DNA of 64,000 bases from Enhydrobacter sp. (GCF_030246845.1 NZ_CP126889.1:1-64000), one strand, 5' to 3'. Positions 45,727-54,261 are shown, numbered from the stretch's first letter. Translations and numbers: made by a program. Notes: generated from the letters alone by a model not told the origin.

Positions 45727-46692
45727 TCAGTATCTGCACCAGGGCGCGTACCATGGACGATGTCCGCCCCAATCGCCCCCTGCGCTAAGTGGACCGAAAT
45801 GAAAGTGAAGGAGCGTGGGACTTGGATTTGGCCCGTAGTCTATACGAAAGCCATATCCGCCACAGATGATGCCACAAATTCTGGTTCCCTGAGGTCCAAG
45901 GAGCTTGATCTGCAGTCCTTGTGGATCGATCTCCGAAACCGGATTTGACGTCGCGTAGTCATATAGATTTGTCGCAGTGTCGAAATCGTATGAGTCGCCA
46001 GCGATGTCTATTGGCGGCGTGTTCTGAGGTGGCAGTCGAGCCGAAACAGGCAAAGCGCGCAATATCAGTTCGTTGCGCATGTCCTCTGAACGAGCTGCTG
46101 CGTCTTTGGAAAGGCCGTCAAATGGAGAACCTGAAGCTGTCTTGGAGAGGTTCGCGTTTTCCGCTAGCGCGACCGTAGACCCGAAGGTTGTCGAAATAGA
46201 TGCCGTCCCAGACCTTGCGGTCAAACTAAACTCCCCTAACGGATCCCTCGATAACCATCGACCGGCCACAGGATCATAGGCCCGATAGTTCGTCAGATAG
46301 AGCCCGCTGTCGGCATTGTAGAACATGCCGCCATAGACGAAGTCGGTGACCGGCGCGGTGCTCTGCAGCGGCACGCCGTAGCGATCATAGCTGTAGGCCG
46401 GCGCGCTGATGGTGCTGGCAAAGGCGCGGCGCACCGAGCCGATCTGGTCGATGCCGTAGTAGTAGGGCTGGCCCGGCGAGCCCGGCACGTACTCGCCCTC
46501 GTCGTAGTAGCGGCGGATCGGCGTGTTGCTTGCGTTGCGCGCCTGGCAGAGGGCCGAGCCACACCAGAGATAGGAGGTCGTGACCGTACTGCCGCCACCT
46601 GCCGGCGTGCTGGCGATCGCCACCCGCCGGCCAAGGCCGTCGTAGGTGAAGGCGGTCGCCTTGCCGGGCTGGCCGGGATAGAAGATGCCGAC
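45727..46692 (-). CDS. Orphan Rhs core fragment with short toxin tip
   Basis: Rhs homology begins at 46692, directly at the cytochrome gene on the other strand (YPGQPGKATAFTYDGLGRRV onward), then TSYLWCGSALCQARNASNTP, YYYGIDQIGSVRRAFASTIS, MFYNADSGLYLTNYRAYDPV and the hallmark NLYDYATSNPVSEIDPQG. About 55 residues of tip follow: GPQGTRICGIICGGYGFRID and LLHFHFGPLSAGGDWGGHRP. The tip is not recognised; the His-rich HFHF-GGDWGGH block may form an active site. The reading frame runs on upstream of 46692 only as antisense of the cytochrome gene. No start of its own. Confidence 0.75.
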   Translation of the reverse strand, partial: VGIFYPGQPGKATAFTYDGLGRRVAIASTPAGGGSTVTTSYLWCGSALCQARNASNTPIRRYYDEGEYVPGSPGQPYYYGIDQIGSVRRAFASTISAPAYSYDRYGVPLQSTAPVTDFVYGGMFYNADSGLYLTNYRAYDPVAGRWLSRDPLGEFSLTARSGTASISTTFGSTVALAENANLSKTASGSPFDGLSKDAAARSEDMRNELILRALPVSARLPPQNTPPIDIAGDSYDFDTATNLYDYATSNPVSEIDPQGLQIKLLGPQGTRICGIICGGYGFRIDYGPNPSPTLLHFHFGPLSAGGDWGGHRPWYAPWCRY

Positions 46693-46693
46693 T

Positions 46694-47002
46694 ATGCGAA
46701 GCCTGTTGATAGCGGCGTTGGTGTCGCTTCCGACGGCAGCGATCGCCCAGACTCCGACCGTCGGTGCGGCGATGGCGGAGCGCTGGTGCATGGGCTGCCA
46801 TATCGTCGAGCCGGGGCCGTCTTCCGACCCGAACAGCCGCGCGCCGACCTTCTCGGCAATCGCGTCACGGCCGGGCACCACGGCCGCCTCGCTGCAACGA
46901 TATCTTTCGGTCGGCCATACGCGCATGCCGGACTTCGCGCTGACGCGCACGGAACGCGACGCACTCGTCGGCTACATTCTGAGCCTTCGCCGCCGGCCCT
47001 AG
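46694..47002 (+). CDS. Small c-type cytochrome
   Basis: 102 residues from the ATG at 46694: signal peptide MRSLLIAALVSLPTAAIAQT, heme-binding CMGCH in AERWCMGCHIVEPGP, an axial Met candidate in VGHTRMPDFALTRTERDA, and the C-terminal helix DALVGYILSLRRRP. An upstream ATG at 46685 is rejected because it lies in Rhs-derived sequence. The gene starts one base after the Rhs homology ends, so its original promoter was probably lost or replaced. Soluble periplasmic electron carrier of the class I fold. Confidence 0.8.
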   Translation: MRSLLIAALVSLPTAAIAQTPTVGAAMAERWCMGCHIVEPGPSSDPNSRAPTFSAIASRPGTTAASLQRYLSVGHTRMPDFALTRTERDALVGYILSLRRRP

Positions 47003-47006
47003 ACCG

Positions 47007-48293
47007 TCACAGGCGAACGGCGGCCGCCCCCGCCCAGGCGGCAAGGGCCACGAGAACGAGGCCCGGGACGACCGCCAGGGCAAAGGCCCGGCCGCCTCTG
47101 ACCGCGGCCGCGATCTTGCCGAGGCCGTTGGTCGAGAAGGCCACCAGGATCAGAACCACGGCGTCGTCCACGCCCAGCTTTCCCGCAGCGGCGAGCGAGG
47201 CGATCGAGACCGCGGCGGCATGGCTGTCGGCCAGCCCGCCGACCGCGGCGGCCAGGACCGCACCGGTGCTTCCGAACCGTTCCTGAAGGGCCGCGGAAGC
47301 GACGACGATGGCGGCGAGGATGGCGGCGAACGCCAGGGCCGCCGGGAGGCTGAAAGCGCGGTCGGGGCGATGCGCGTCCGCCGTTTTCTCGCCGAGCGCG
47401 CGCGCCGTGAAGATCGCGCCATAGCCGATCGCCGCGGCGCCGGCGCCGAGCAACGGCACCTGGAGGGCGTCGAGGACGGCCATGCTGGTCGCGGCCAGCA
47501 CGACGGCCATCTGCACGATCGTGGCCACCGTCGAAAGGATCGCTGCGGCCGCGGCCGACTTCAGCACGCGAGGGGCATCGCGGGCGCGCTCGCCCATCGC
47601 GGCGATGGTGGCGATGCTCGATATGAAGCCGGACGCAAGACCGGCGAGCGGCAGGCCGAACCGCGCGCCGACGAGTCGCGTCAGGACATAGCCGAGGCTG
47701 CCGGCGGCCATGACGAGAATCACGATCAGCCAGAGCGCATGGAGGTTCAGCACGCCATAGGGCCCGATCGGAGCGGCCGGCAGCAGCGGAAAGACGACCA
47801 GCGTGGCGCCGGCGAAGATCAGCGCGTCGCGGATGTCGGCCTCGGAGAGGATGTCGCGGACGAAGCCGTGCAGGGGCGATCGGGCATGGAGCAGCCCTGC
47901 CACCAGCGTGCCGAGGCCCGCCGCGACCAGCGGCTGGCGCATGGCGAACGCGCCCAGCAGCGTCGTCAGGATCAGGGCGATCTCGGTGGTGATGCCCGGG
48001 TCGTCGTCCCGCGTTCGCCGGTAGGAGAAGGCCGCCAGGAGGGCGACGCCCGACGTCACCACGGCGAGCACGATTTCGCCTCCGATGTCGGAGCCGACGG
48101 CGCCGGCGACCGCGGCCGCGGCGAACGTCCGCAGGCCGGCCGCCGCCCTCGACGGCCCCTCGCCCTTGCGGCGCTCCCGGTCGGCGCCGATCAGCAGGCC
48201 GATGCCGAGGGCCACGGCAAGGCCGACGAGAAAAGAAGAGGAAGCGATCGGCGTCACGGCAAGCGGCAATCCGAAAGACCGCCACTGAAGCAC
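47007..48293 (-). CDS. MgtC/SapB and DUF4010 membrane protein
   Basis: About 428 residues with a GTG start at 48293 (alternative GTG at 48257). N-terminal MgtC-like part (FLVGLAVALGIGLLIGADRE, RRKGEGPSRAAAGLRTFAAA), then DUF4010 (YVLTRLVGARFGLPLAGLAS, GFISSIATIAAMGERARD, LGEKTADAHR). Ten to twelve helices. Proteins of this pair type help cells cope with low Mg2+ or other ion stress; the substrate is unknown. The 3' end lies four bases from the cytochrome gene on the opposite strand. Confidence 0.82.
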   Translation of the reverse strand: MLQWRSFGLPLAVTPIASSSFLVGLAVALGIGLLIGADRERRKGEGPSRAAAGLRTFAAAAVAGAVGSDIGGEIVLAVVTSGVALLAAFSYRRTRDDDPGITTEIALILTTLLGAFAMRQPLVAAGLGTLVAGLLHARSPLHGFVRDILSEADIRDALIFAGATLVVFPLLPAAPIGPYGVLNLHALWLIVILVMAAGSLGYVLTRLVGARFGLPLAGLASGFISSIATIAAMGERARDAPRVLKSAAAAAILSTVATIVQMAVVLAATSMAVLDALQVPLLGAGAAAIGYGAIFTARALGEKTADAHRPDRAFSLPAALAFAAILAAIVVASAALQERFGSTGAVLAAAVGGLADSHAAAVSIASLAAAGKLGVDDAVVLILVAFSTNGLGKIAAAVRGGRAFALAVVPGLVLVALAAWAGAAAVRL

Positions 48294-48322
48294 AATCCTG
48301 CGCCGACCGAACGCTGGAATTC

Positions 48323-48943
48323 TCAGGCCCGCACCGCGCGTCCTTCGTACATGTAGGTCATCGGCCGCGGGCCCTTGGCGTACTCGTTCCTGAGCTCGGG
48401 CAAGTCGAAGCCCGCCGCGCGGAAGAGATCGTCCATCTTGCGGTCGAGATGGCAGCCGCCGGTGAAGCGGCGCCAGATCGGCGTCAGCCGGTGCTGCCAG
48501 CGCGCGACGGCCGGCTCGGGCGACAGGCCATGCTCGATGAAGAGCAGGGCGCCGCCGGGCTTGAGGACGCGCCGCATCTCGCCGAGCGCCGCCAGCGGGT
48601 CGGGAATCGTGCACAGCGTCAGCGTCCAGGTCATGACGATGGTGTCGAAGCTCGCATCGTCGAGCGGCAGGGACGTGGCGCTGGCGCGCGTGAGCGTCAC
48701 CGGCCGGCCGGCCTCGGCGGCGCGCCGGCGCGCCATCTCCAGCAGCTCCTCCGAGGGATCGACGCCGACCACCTCGCGCACGTCTTCGGCGTAGAACGGC
48801 AGGTTCAGGCCCGAACCGACGCCGACCTCGAGCACGCGCCCGCGCGCTTCGGGCACGAGCCCGCGGCGATAGTCCCGCATCTGCGGCTGGCGCATCGAGA
48901 GCTCGATCAGCCTGGGCACGACGAGGCGCCGGTACAGGGTCAT
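48323..48943 (-). CDS. SAM-dependent methyltransferase (class I, UbiE-like)
   Basis: 206 residues: VLEVGVGSGLNLPFYAEDVR (motif I, about residues 38-57), VVGVDPSEELLEMARRRAAE (motif II), LPLDDASFDTIVMTWTLTLC (motif IV) and RVLKPGGALLFIEHGLSPEP. Start overlaps the MFS stop by four bases (ATGA). The protein resembles small phospholipid- or metalloid-type methyltransferases; arsenite methylation is not supported since the required Cys triad is absent. Probably part of the same operon as the transporter. Confidence 0.85.
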   Translation of the reverse strand: MTLYRRLVVPRLIELSMRQPQMRDYRRGLVPEARGRVLEVGVGSGLNLPFYAEDVREVVGVDPSEELLEMARRRAAEAGRPVTLTRASATSLPLDDASFDTIVMTWTLTLCTIPDPLAALGEMRRVLKPGGALLFIEHGLSPEPAVARWQHRLTPIWRRFTGGCHLDRKMDDLFRAAGFDLPELRNEYAKGPRPMTYMYEGRAVRA

Positions 48944-50184
48944 GGCTTGCACTCCTCCTTCATGGCGACGGCGGCCACGGCGCCCGACGCGAAGGTGAGA
49001 ACGCCGATGGCGCCGATCGCCGCGGCAGCGCCGAACAGGTCGGTGATGATGCCGGCCGAGAGCGCGCCGATCGCGTAGCCGAGGTCGCGCCAGAAACGGT
49101 AGACGCTGAGCGAGCGGGCGCGCCACGACGGATGGGAGGCGTCGGAGACCGCGGCGATCAGCGTCGGATAGACCATGGCGGTGCCGAGCCCCAGCAGGAT
49201 GCTGGCGCCGAGCCACCAGCCGAAGCTCCGGGTGACCGCCGTCGTCACGAGACCGGCCGCCTGCACCCACATGCCGGCGACGATCAGGCCCTTGCGGCCC
49301 CAGCGGTCGCTCAACGGCCCGGTCACGGTCTGCAGCACGCCCCACACCGCGGGATAGACCGCCTTCAGGATGCCGATGCGCTCGACGCCGAGCCCGAAGC
49401 CCGCGAAGAACAGCGGGAAGATGCCCCAGCTCATGCCGTCGTTGAGATTGTTGACGAGCCCGGCCTGAGACGCCGCGAACAGGTTGCGGTCGCCGAACGA
49501 GGTGCGGTGGAAGATCTGCCGGAAGGTCGGCCCCTTCCCCGCCGGTTCATGACCGCGCATCTCGAGCGTCACGTGCGCGCGGGTGTCGCGCACCAGCAGC
49601 ACGGAGAAGGCGAGGCCGAGCACGGCATAGCCGATGCCGAGATAGAACGGCTGCGGCCTCAGCCCCCAGCGCTGGGCGATGTAGCCGGTGAGGAACGCCG
49701 TCACGCCGACCGACAGGTAGCCCGCGAACTCGTTGAGGCCGACCGCGAGGCCGCGCGACCTCGGGCCGACCAGGTCGACCTTCATGATCACCGTCATCGA
49801 CCAGGCGAAGCCCTGGTTGATGCCGAGCAGCGCATTGGCCGCGACCACCCAGCCCCAGTCCGGCGCCCAGGCGACCATGAAGGGCACCGGCAGGCCGACC
49901 AGCCAACCCGCGATCAGCATGCTCCGGCGGCCCAAGCTGTCGGCGAGATGTCCGGAGACGAGATTGGCGATCGCCTTGACGATGCCGAAGCTCACGATGA
50001 AGGAGACGACGACGGTGGTCGAGGCGATCCGGAACTCCTCGGCCCCGATCAGCGGCACCACCGTGCGCTCCAGCCCCACCATGCCGCCGACGAAGGCATT
50101 GACGAGCACGAGCAGCGCGAACTGCTGCCAGTTCTCGCGCAGCCCGAGCCGCACGGCCGCCGACGGTTGCTGCTTGCGTCTCAT
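48940..50184 (-). CDS. Major facilitator superfamily transporter
   Basis: 414 residues with twelve helices: NAFVGGMVGLERTVVPLIGA, VSFIVSFGIVKAIANLVSGH, LADSLGRRSMLIAGW (motif A) and SDRWGRKGLIV (motif A repeat). Close to the MFS proteins found with ArsR-rhodanese regulators; the substrate is unknown, maybe a metal or metalloid complex or a sulfur compound. A GTG at 50187 could replace the ATG at 50184. Divergent to the ArsR gene across a palindromic operator. Confidence 0.86.
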   Translation of the reverse strand: MRRKQQPSAAVRLGLRENWQQFALLVLVNAFVGGMVGLERTVVPLIGAEEFRIASTTVVVSFIVSFGIVKAIANLVSGHLADSLGRRSMLIAGWLVGLPVPFMVAWAPDWGWVVAANALLGINQGFAWSMTVIMKVDLVGPRSRGLAVGLNEFAGYLSVGVTAFLTGYIAQRWGLRPQPFYLGIGYAVLGLAFSVLLVRDTRAHVTLEMRGHEPAGKGPTFRQIFHRTSFGDRNLFAASQAGLVNNLNDGMSWGIFPLFFAGFGLGVERIGILKAVYPAVWGVLQTVTGPLSDRWGRKGLIVAGMWVQAAGLVTTAVTRSFGWWLGASILLGLGTAMVYPTLIAAVSDASHPSWRARSLSVYRFWRDLGYAIGALSAGIITDLFGAAAAIGAIGVLTFASGAVAAVAMKEECKP

Positions 50185-50189
50185 CACTT

Positions 50190-50209
50190 ATTCAATGATT
50201 ATGTTGAAT
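50190..50209. promoter_or_regulatory. Candidate ArsR operator
   Basis: ATTCAA-TGATTATG-TTGAAT, an exact inverted repeat of 6-base arms in the 46-base gap between the divergent MFS and ArsR genes. This is the form and place of many ArsR-family operators; binding here would control both genes. Confidence 0.6.
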
Positions 50210-50230
50210 GATCCTTGGTGAACCGGAAGC

Positions 50231-50902
50231 ATGTCAAGCGACAACCCCAAGCGCGCGCTGTTCGAAGGCTTCGCCGAGGTCGCCAAGGCGCTGGCGCACG
50301 GCCGGCGGCTGGAGATCCTCGAGCTGCTGGCCCAGGGCGAGCGCAGCGTCGAGGCGGTGGCCGGGCGGATCGGCCTGCCGGTCGCCAACGTCTCGCAGCA
50401 TCTGCGGCTGATGCGCCGCAACGGCCTGCTGGCGTCGCGGCCCGACGGCAAGCGCGTGCTCTACCGGCTGAGCGATCCCGCGGTGCTCGATCTCGCGGGG
50501 GCGCTGCGCCGCGTCGCCGAACGCAACTTCGCCGAGGTGCGCGACGTGATCGGCGGCTATTTCCAGCGGCGCGACACGCTCGAGCCGGTGTCGCGCGCGG
50601 AACTGGCGCGGCGCCTCCGGGCCGGCCTCGTCACCGTGCTCGACGTGCGGCCGCAGGACGAATATGCCGCCGGCCACTTGCCGAAGGCGATGAACATCCC
50701 GCTGGCCGAGCTCCAGCGTCGCCTGCGCGAGCTGCCGAAGGCGCGGGAGATCGTCGCCTATTGCCGCGGCCCCTATTGCGTGCTGGCGTTCGAGGCGGTG
50801 GCCCTGCTGCGCCGCCGCGGCTTCAAGGCAAGGCGCCTGCAGGACGGCTTTCCCGAGTGGAAGCGGGCCGGACTGGCCGTCCGCACCTCGCCTGCGCGCT
50901 GA
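50231..50902 (+). CDS. ArsR-family regulator fused to rhodanese domain
   Basis: 223 residues. Winged helix, about 1-95: LAHGRRLEILELLAQGERSV, VANVSQHLRLMRRNGLLASR; rhodanese, about 120-220: LVTVLDVRPQDEYAAGHLPK, AMNIPLAELQRRL and active-site loop YCRGPYCVLAFEA with catalytic Cys (CRGPYC, two Cys). It resembles the ArsR-rhodanese family, whose members sense sulfur species or metals. No metal-binding ELCV motif in the first helix is seen, so sulfane sulfur sensing by the rhodanese loop is more likely. Divergent to the MFS-methyltransferase operon. Confidence 0.88.
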   Translation: MSSDNPKRALFEGFAEVAKALAHGRRLEILELLAQGERSVEAVAGRIGLPVANVSQHLRLMRRNGLLASRPDGKRVLYRLSDPAVLDLAGALRRVAERNFAEVRDVIGGYFQRRDTLEPVSRAELARRLRAGLVTVLDVRPQDEYAAGHLPKAMNIPLAELQRRLRELPKAREIVAYCRGPYCVLAFEAVALLRRRGFKARRLQDGFPEWKRAGLAVRTSPAR

Positions 50903-50985
50903 CCCGATTTTCCCGCCGTTCCCGGCAACGCACGGTCCTGGCCGGGCGTTGCCGCAGAAAGCCTCCCCTCTCGAAGGAGCCGCGC

Positions 50986-51381
50986 ATGACGAGCCACGAC
51001 AACGACCTTCCCGACGGTGCGCTGGCGTACCGTCAATACGAAGTGCCCATGCCCGACGGTTCGACGGCGAGTCTCGCCTTCACCCTGGGCGACATGACGG
51101 CCGACTCCGTGCCCGCGAACTACGCGCGCCAGCACGGCGTGGTCGCCTACGGCCTGGTGTCGGTGACGGACGTGCCGGACCCGCCGCGGTTTCCGCTGGT
51201 GTGGACGCAGGACCGCACCCAGATCGCGCTGGCCGTCGCCGAGGAGGACAAGGACATCGGCGACGATCTCAAGGAGACGATCGGCCGCTGCATGGCCCTC
51301 TTCTTCAACGACATCGCCGCCGAGCTGGCGGCGCAGGAGCTCGGCGTGTCGCCGCCGGCGAACGACCGCTCGGTGCACTGA
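50986..51381 (+). CDS. Hypothetical cytosolic protein
   Basis: 131 residues, with AAGGAG ten bases before the ATG. Sequence AYRQYEVPMPDGSTASLAFT, MTADSVPANYARQHGVVAYG, LVSVTDVPDPPRFPLVWTQD and GDDLKETIGRCMALFFNDIA. Charged, no signal, no membrane helix; probably alpha/beta. No recognised family. It is the gene after the ArsR regulator on the same strand. Confidence 0.7.
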   Translation: MTSHDNDLPDGALAYRQYEVPMPDGSTASLAFTLGDMTADSVPANYARQHGVVAYGLVSVTDVPDPPRFPLVWTQDRTQIALAVAEEDKDIGDDLKETIGRCMALFFNDIAAELAAQELGVSPPANDRSVH

Positions 51382-51454
51382 CAGGACTTTTCGCGTCTAC
51401 CGCAGCCGTGGTCGGCAGCCTATAGAGTGCGATGTCGGGCACGGGCGGAGGGCG

Positions 51455-52762
51455 ATGGCGGACGACGTGCGCAGCTTGCGCGCAAGGCAAGCTCGGGAGA
51501 AGACCAGCGCGGCGGCCGACGGCGCGCTGGCGCTCGCCCTCGAGGCGGCGACGCTGCTGTTCGCCAACGGCCAGACGACCGAGCGCGTCATCCTGGCCGT
51601 GGAGCGGCTGGCGAGCGCGCTCGGCTGCCATGCCGGCGTCTTTCCGCAGTGGGGCCAGCTCAATATCTGGATCTACGACGCTCGGGGATCGCACGAAGAT
51701 GCGCGCGCGGCCCTGCCCACGGGCGTCGACATGGGCAAGGTCACGGCGACGCTGGATGTGATCGACGGGCTCTGCGACGGGCGCCTGGCGCCGGACGCCG
51801 CGCGATCGCGCCTGGCGGCGGTCGCGGCGCTGCCGCCGGTGCCGCTGGCGCGCTTCGCCCTGATGGCGGCGGTCGGCGCGGCGGCCTTCGGGGTGATCTT
51901 CGGCGGCGCACATCCGGCCAGCCTCGCGGTGATGGCGTTCAGCGCGGGGGCGGGTGCGTGCCTGCGGCGCTGGCTCGCCGGCTTCAGCCGCGGCCCGTTC
52001 CTGCAGCCCTTCTCCGCCGCCTTGCTGGCGGGCTTCGTGGGCGCGGTCGCGATCCGGCTCGGCCTCGGCACGGCCCTGCATCTCGTCGCTCTTTGCCCGT
52101 GCATGGTGCTGGTGCCCGGCCCGCACTTCCTCAACGGCGCGCTCGACCTGGTGCGCCTGCGCATACCGCTCGGGCTGGCGCGTCTCGCCTATGCCTTGAT
52201 GGTCGTGCTGATGATCTCGGCCGGCCTGCTCGCGGGCCTCACGCTCGGCGGTTCGACCTTGTCGGTGTCGGGACCGCCGGTCGCCGTGCCGCTCGTCTAC
52301 GAGGTCGTCGCGGCGGGCGTTGCGGTGGCGGCAATCGGCACCTTCTTCGCGATCCCGTGGCGGGCGCTGCCGGTGCCGATCCTGATCGGCATGCTGGCGC
52401 ACGCGGCGCGCTGGACCATGATGGCCGTCGGCGGCGCGGGCGTCGTGGCGGCGGCGCTGGCCGCCTGTCTCGTCATCGGCGGCATCGCCACGCCGATCGC
52501 AGACCGCATGCGGCTGCCCTTTCCGGCGCTCGCCTTCGTATCCGCCGTCTCGTTGATCCCGGGCGTGTATCTGTTCCGCGCCGCCGGCGGCATCGTCGGC
52601 CTGGTCGCGCTCGCCGGCAAAGCGGCGCCCGACCTGGCGGCCGACACGCTGGCCGACGGCGCCACCGCATTCATGATCGTTCTGGCCATGGTGTTCGGCC
52701 TGGTCTTTCCGCGCGTCTGCCTCGAAAGCCGCCGCCTCGCCCGCAAGACGAAGAGCCCGTGA
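51455..52762 (+). CDS. ThrE-family threonine/serine exporter
   Basis: 435 residues combining the N-terminal ThrE-like domain (LALEAATLLFANGQTTERVI, AGVFPQWGQLNIWIY) and the C-terminal ThrE_2 part in one chain, with ten hydrophobic helices. Marks: GGAHPASLAVMAFSAGAGAC, LVALCPCMVLVPGPHFLNGA and LIPGVYLFRAAGGIVGL. Such proteins export threonine and serine. The ATG at 51455 has GGAGGGCG before it. Stands alone; other genes around it point in mixed directions. Confidence 0.84.
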   Translation: MADDVRSLRARQAREKTSAAADGALALALEAATLLFANGQTTERVILAVERLASALGCHAGVFPQWGQLNIWIYDARGSHEDARAALPTGVDMGKVTATLDVIDGLCDGRLAPDAARSRLAAVAALPPVPLARFALMAAVGAAAFGVIFGGAHPASLAVMAFSAGAGACLRRWLAGFSRGPFLQPFSAALLAGFVGAVAIRLGLGTALHLVALCPCMVLVPGPHFLNGALDLVRLRIPLGLARLAYALMVVLMISAGLLAGLTLGGSTLSVSGPPVAVPLVYEVVAAGVAVAAIGTFFAIPWRALPVPILIGMLAHAARWTMMAVGGAGVVAAALAACLVIGGIATPIADRMRLPFPALAFVSAVSLIPGVYLFRAAGGIVGLVALAGKAAPDLAADTLADGATAFMIVLAMVFGLVFPRVCLESRRLARKTKSP

Positions 52763-52887
52763 AGGCCCCGGCTGGCCTCGTCGACCGCCTTGGCGGGGCG
52801 CGGGAGGATGGTAAGCTCCGGCGACGGGCGCGCTCGCGCGGGCAACACCCGCGCGAGAAATGAAAAAGGGAGATCGGGGGAGCGCTC

Positions 52888-53577
52888 ATGAGGCTGTCAC
52901 TGGTGATCGCGGCCCTCGTGCTGGGGCTCGTGGCCGGCATCGCGCTGGTCCGCGAGTGCGACGCGCGCGGCCTCGCCGCATGCGCCTCCCAGCTCACGGC
53001 CGAGCGCGCGCTCGCCTGCGCCACCGTGGTGCTGGCGCTGCTGATCCTGATCCTGGCGCACGCCACCTGGCGCTCGGCGGAGGCCGCGAAGCAGGCCGCG
53101 ACCGTGCTGCCCAACCTCGAGCGCGCCTATCTGTTCGAGACAGTGGCGATGGCGGCGCCGTTCGCCGAGCTCGCCATGGGTGTCGAGCTCGGCGAGAAGC
53201 CCGCCTTCGGCTACAGCGTGACGCTCACCAACTTCGGCCGCACGCCGGCGATCGTGCGCCGCCTCTCCTGCGGCGCCGACCACGCGCCGCCGATGCCGGC
53301 CGAGTCCGCCTATCCGCGCCTCGATATCGGTCCCGAGCTGGTGCTGATGCCGGGTGCGCGCCACGTCTTCGAGGTGCACGACGAAACGCCGGTCGACGCC
53401 GAGCTGGTGGCCGAGGTCCATCGCGGCAACGTCTATCCCAAGCTGTTCGGCCGCATCGACTACGACGACATCTTCGGCCAGCCGCACGTCACCGCCTGGC
53501 ACTGGGCCTACAACGGCAAGGACGACACCTTCCGGCCCTTCCCCTGGAAAGGCCGGCGCGCGAACTACCGGCGGTGA
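52888..53577 (+). CDS. Membrane-anchored hypothetical protein
   Basis: 229 residues: first membrane segment LVIAALVLGLVAGIALV, second LACATVVLALLILILAHATW, then a soluble domain with RAYLFETVAMAAPFAELAMG, SVTLTNFGRTPAIVRRLSCG, LVLMPGARHVFEVHDETPVD and GRIDYDDIFGQPHVTAWHWA. This matches a common alphaproteobacterial protein type in which two helices anchor a beta-sandwich-like domain (pattern LTNFGRTPA, as in some phage-linked or conserved orphan families). Role unknown. Confidence 0.72.
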   Translation: MRLSLVIAALVLGLVAGIALVRECDARGLAACASQLTAERALACATVVLALLILILAHATWRSAEAAKQAATVLPNLERAYLFETVAMAAPFAELAMGVELGEKPAFGYSVTLTNFGRTPAIVRRLSCGADHAPPMPAESAYPRLDIGPELVLMPGARHVFEVHDETPVDAELVAEVHRGNVYPKLFGRIDYDDIFGQPHVTAWHWAYNGKDDTFRPFPWKGRRANYRR

Positions 53578-53717
53578 GATCGTCCCCTTCTGCGATCGAT
53601 CCTTGATTTTGCAGGCAGCCCGCGCAAAATCAGGACGCGCGTACCGGTCTGCCGCTTTCATAAAAGAATTGCTTCGAGCCGGTGTCTCCCCGGCGCCGAA
53701 GCGGGGGAGGAAGAACG

Positions 53718-54227
53718 ATGCTTCGACGGAAGCCGTGCGTCGCCGCGGCGATGATTGGTGCACTCGCGAGCCAGGCGCCGGCGAACGCCGGCAGTCCGGC
53801 GGTCGAGCGCGGCCAGTACCTGGTCAACATCGCCGGCTGCAACGACTGCCACACCCCGGGCTATTTCCTCGGCAAGCCCGACATGACCCGCTATCTCGGC
53901 GGCTCGGAGGTCGGCTTCGAGCTGCCGGGCCTGGGCGTCTTCCACGGGCCCAACCTGACGCCCGACAAGGAGACCGGCCTCGGCGCCTGGACGGACGCGC
54001 AGATCGTGGCGGCGCTGCAGACCGGCAAGCGGCCGGACGGCCGCGAGCTCGCCCCCATCATGCCGTGGCATGCCTTCGCCAAGCTCACCAGGCAGGATGT
54101 CGATGCCATCGTCGCCTTCCTGCGCAGCGTCCCGGCGGTGAAGAACAAGGTGCCGGGCCCGTTCGGCCCGAACGAGACGCCGACCGGGTTCGTCATGAAG
54201 GTCGTGCCGCCCGCCAAGCCGAAGTGA
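53718..54227 (+). CDS. c-type cytochrome
   Basis: 169 residues from the ATG at 53718 (GGGGGAGGAAG before it). Signal peptide to APANAG, heme-binding CNDCH in GQYLVNIAGCNDCHTPGYFL, axial Met candidate in LAPIMPWHAFAKLTRQD, and C-terminal helix VDAIVAFLRSVPAVKN. The GPNLTPD(K)ETGLGAW segment is typical of the alcohol/sorbitol dehydrogenase-type and fixP-like diheme relatives, here with one heme. Periplasmic electron carrier; partner dehydrogenase not in the window. Confidence 0.88.
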   Translation: MLRRKPCVAAAMIGALASQAPANAGSPAVERGQYLVNIAGCNDCHTPGYFLGKPDMTRYLGGSEVGFELPGLGVFHGPNLTPDKETGLGAWTDAQIVAALQTGKRPDGRELAPIMPWHAFAKLTRQDVDAIVAFLRSVPAVKNKVPGPFGPNETPTGFVMKVVPPAKPK

Positions 54228-54261
54228 CGCTAGAGGGCGCGGGCAGCGGCGCTGATCGAGG

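Larger units (their letters stand above)
44346..46692. repeat. Direct repeats in Rhs core (pair B)
   Basis: 44346-44746 and 46292-46692 align with a constant offset of 1946 bases, about 90% alike. They bracket the third tip and its immunity gene. Confidence 0.85.

Noticed and set aside
46685..46693. Upstream ATG for the cytochrome gene
   Set aside because: It lies inside sequence shared with the Rhs core at 44738-44746, so it is not original to the cytochrome; the ATG at 46694 starts a normal signal peptide.
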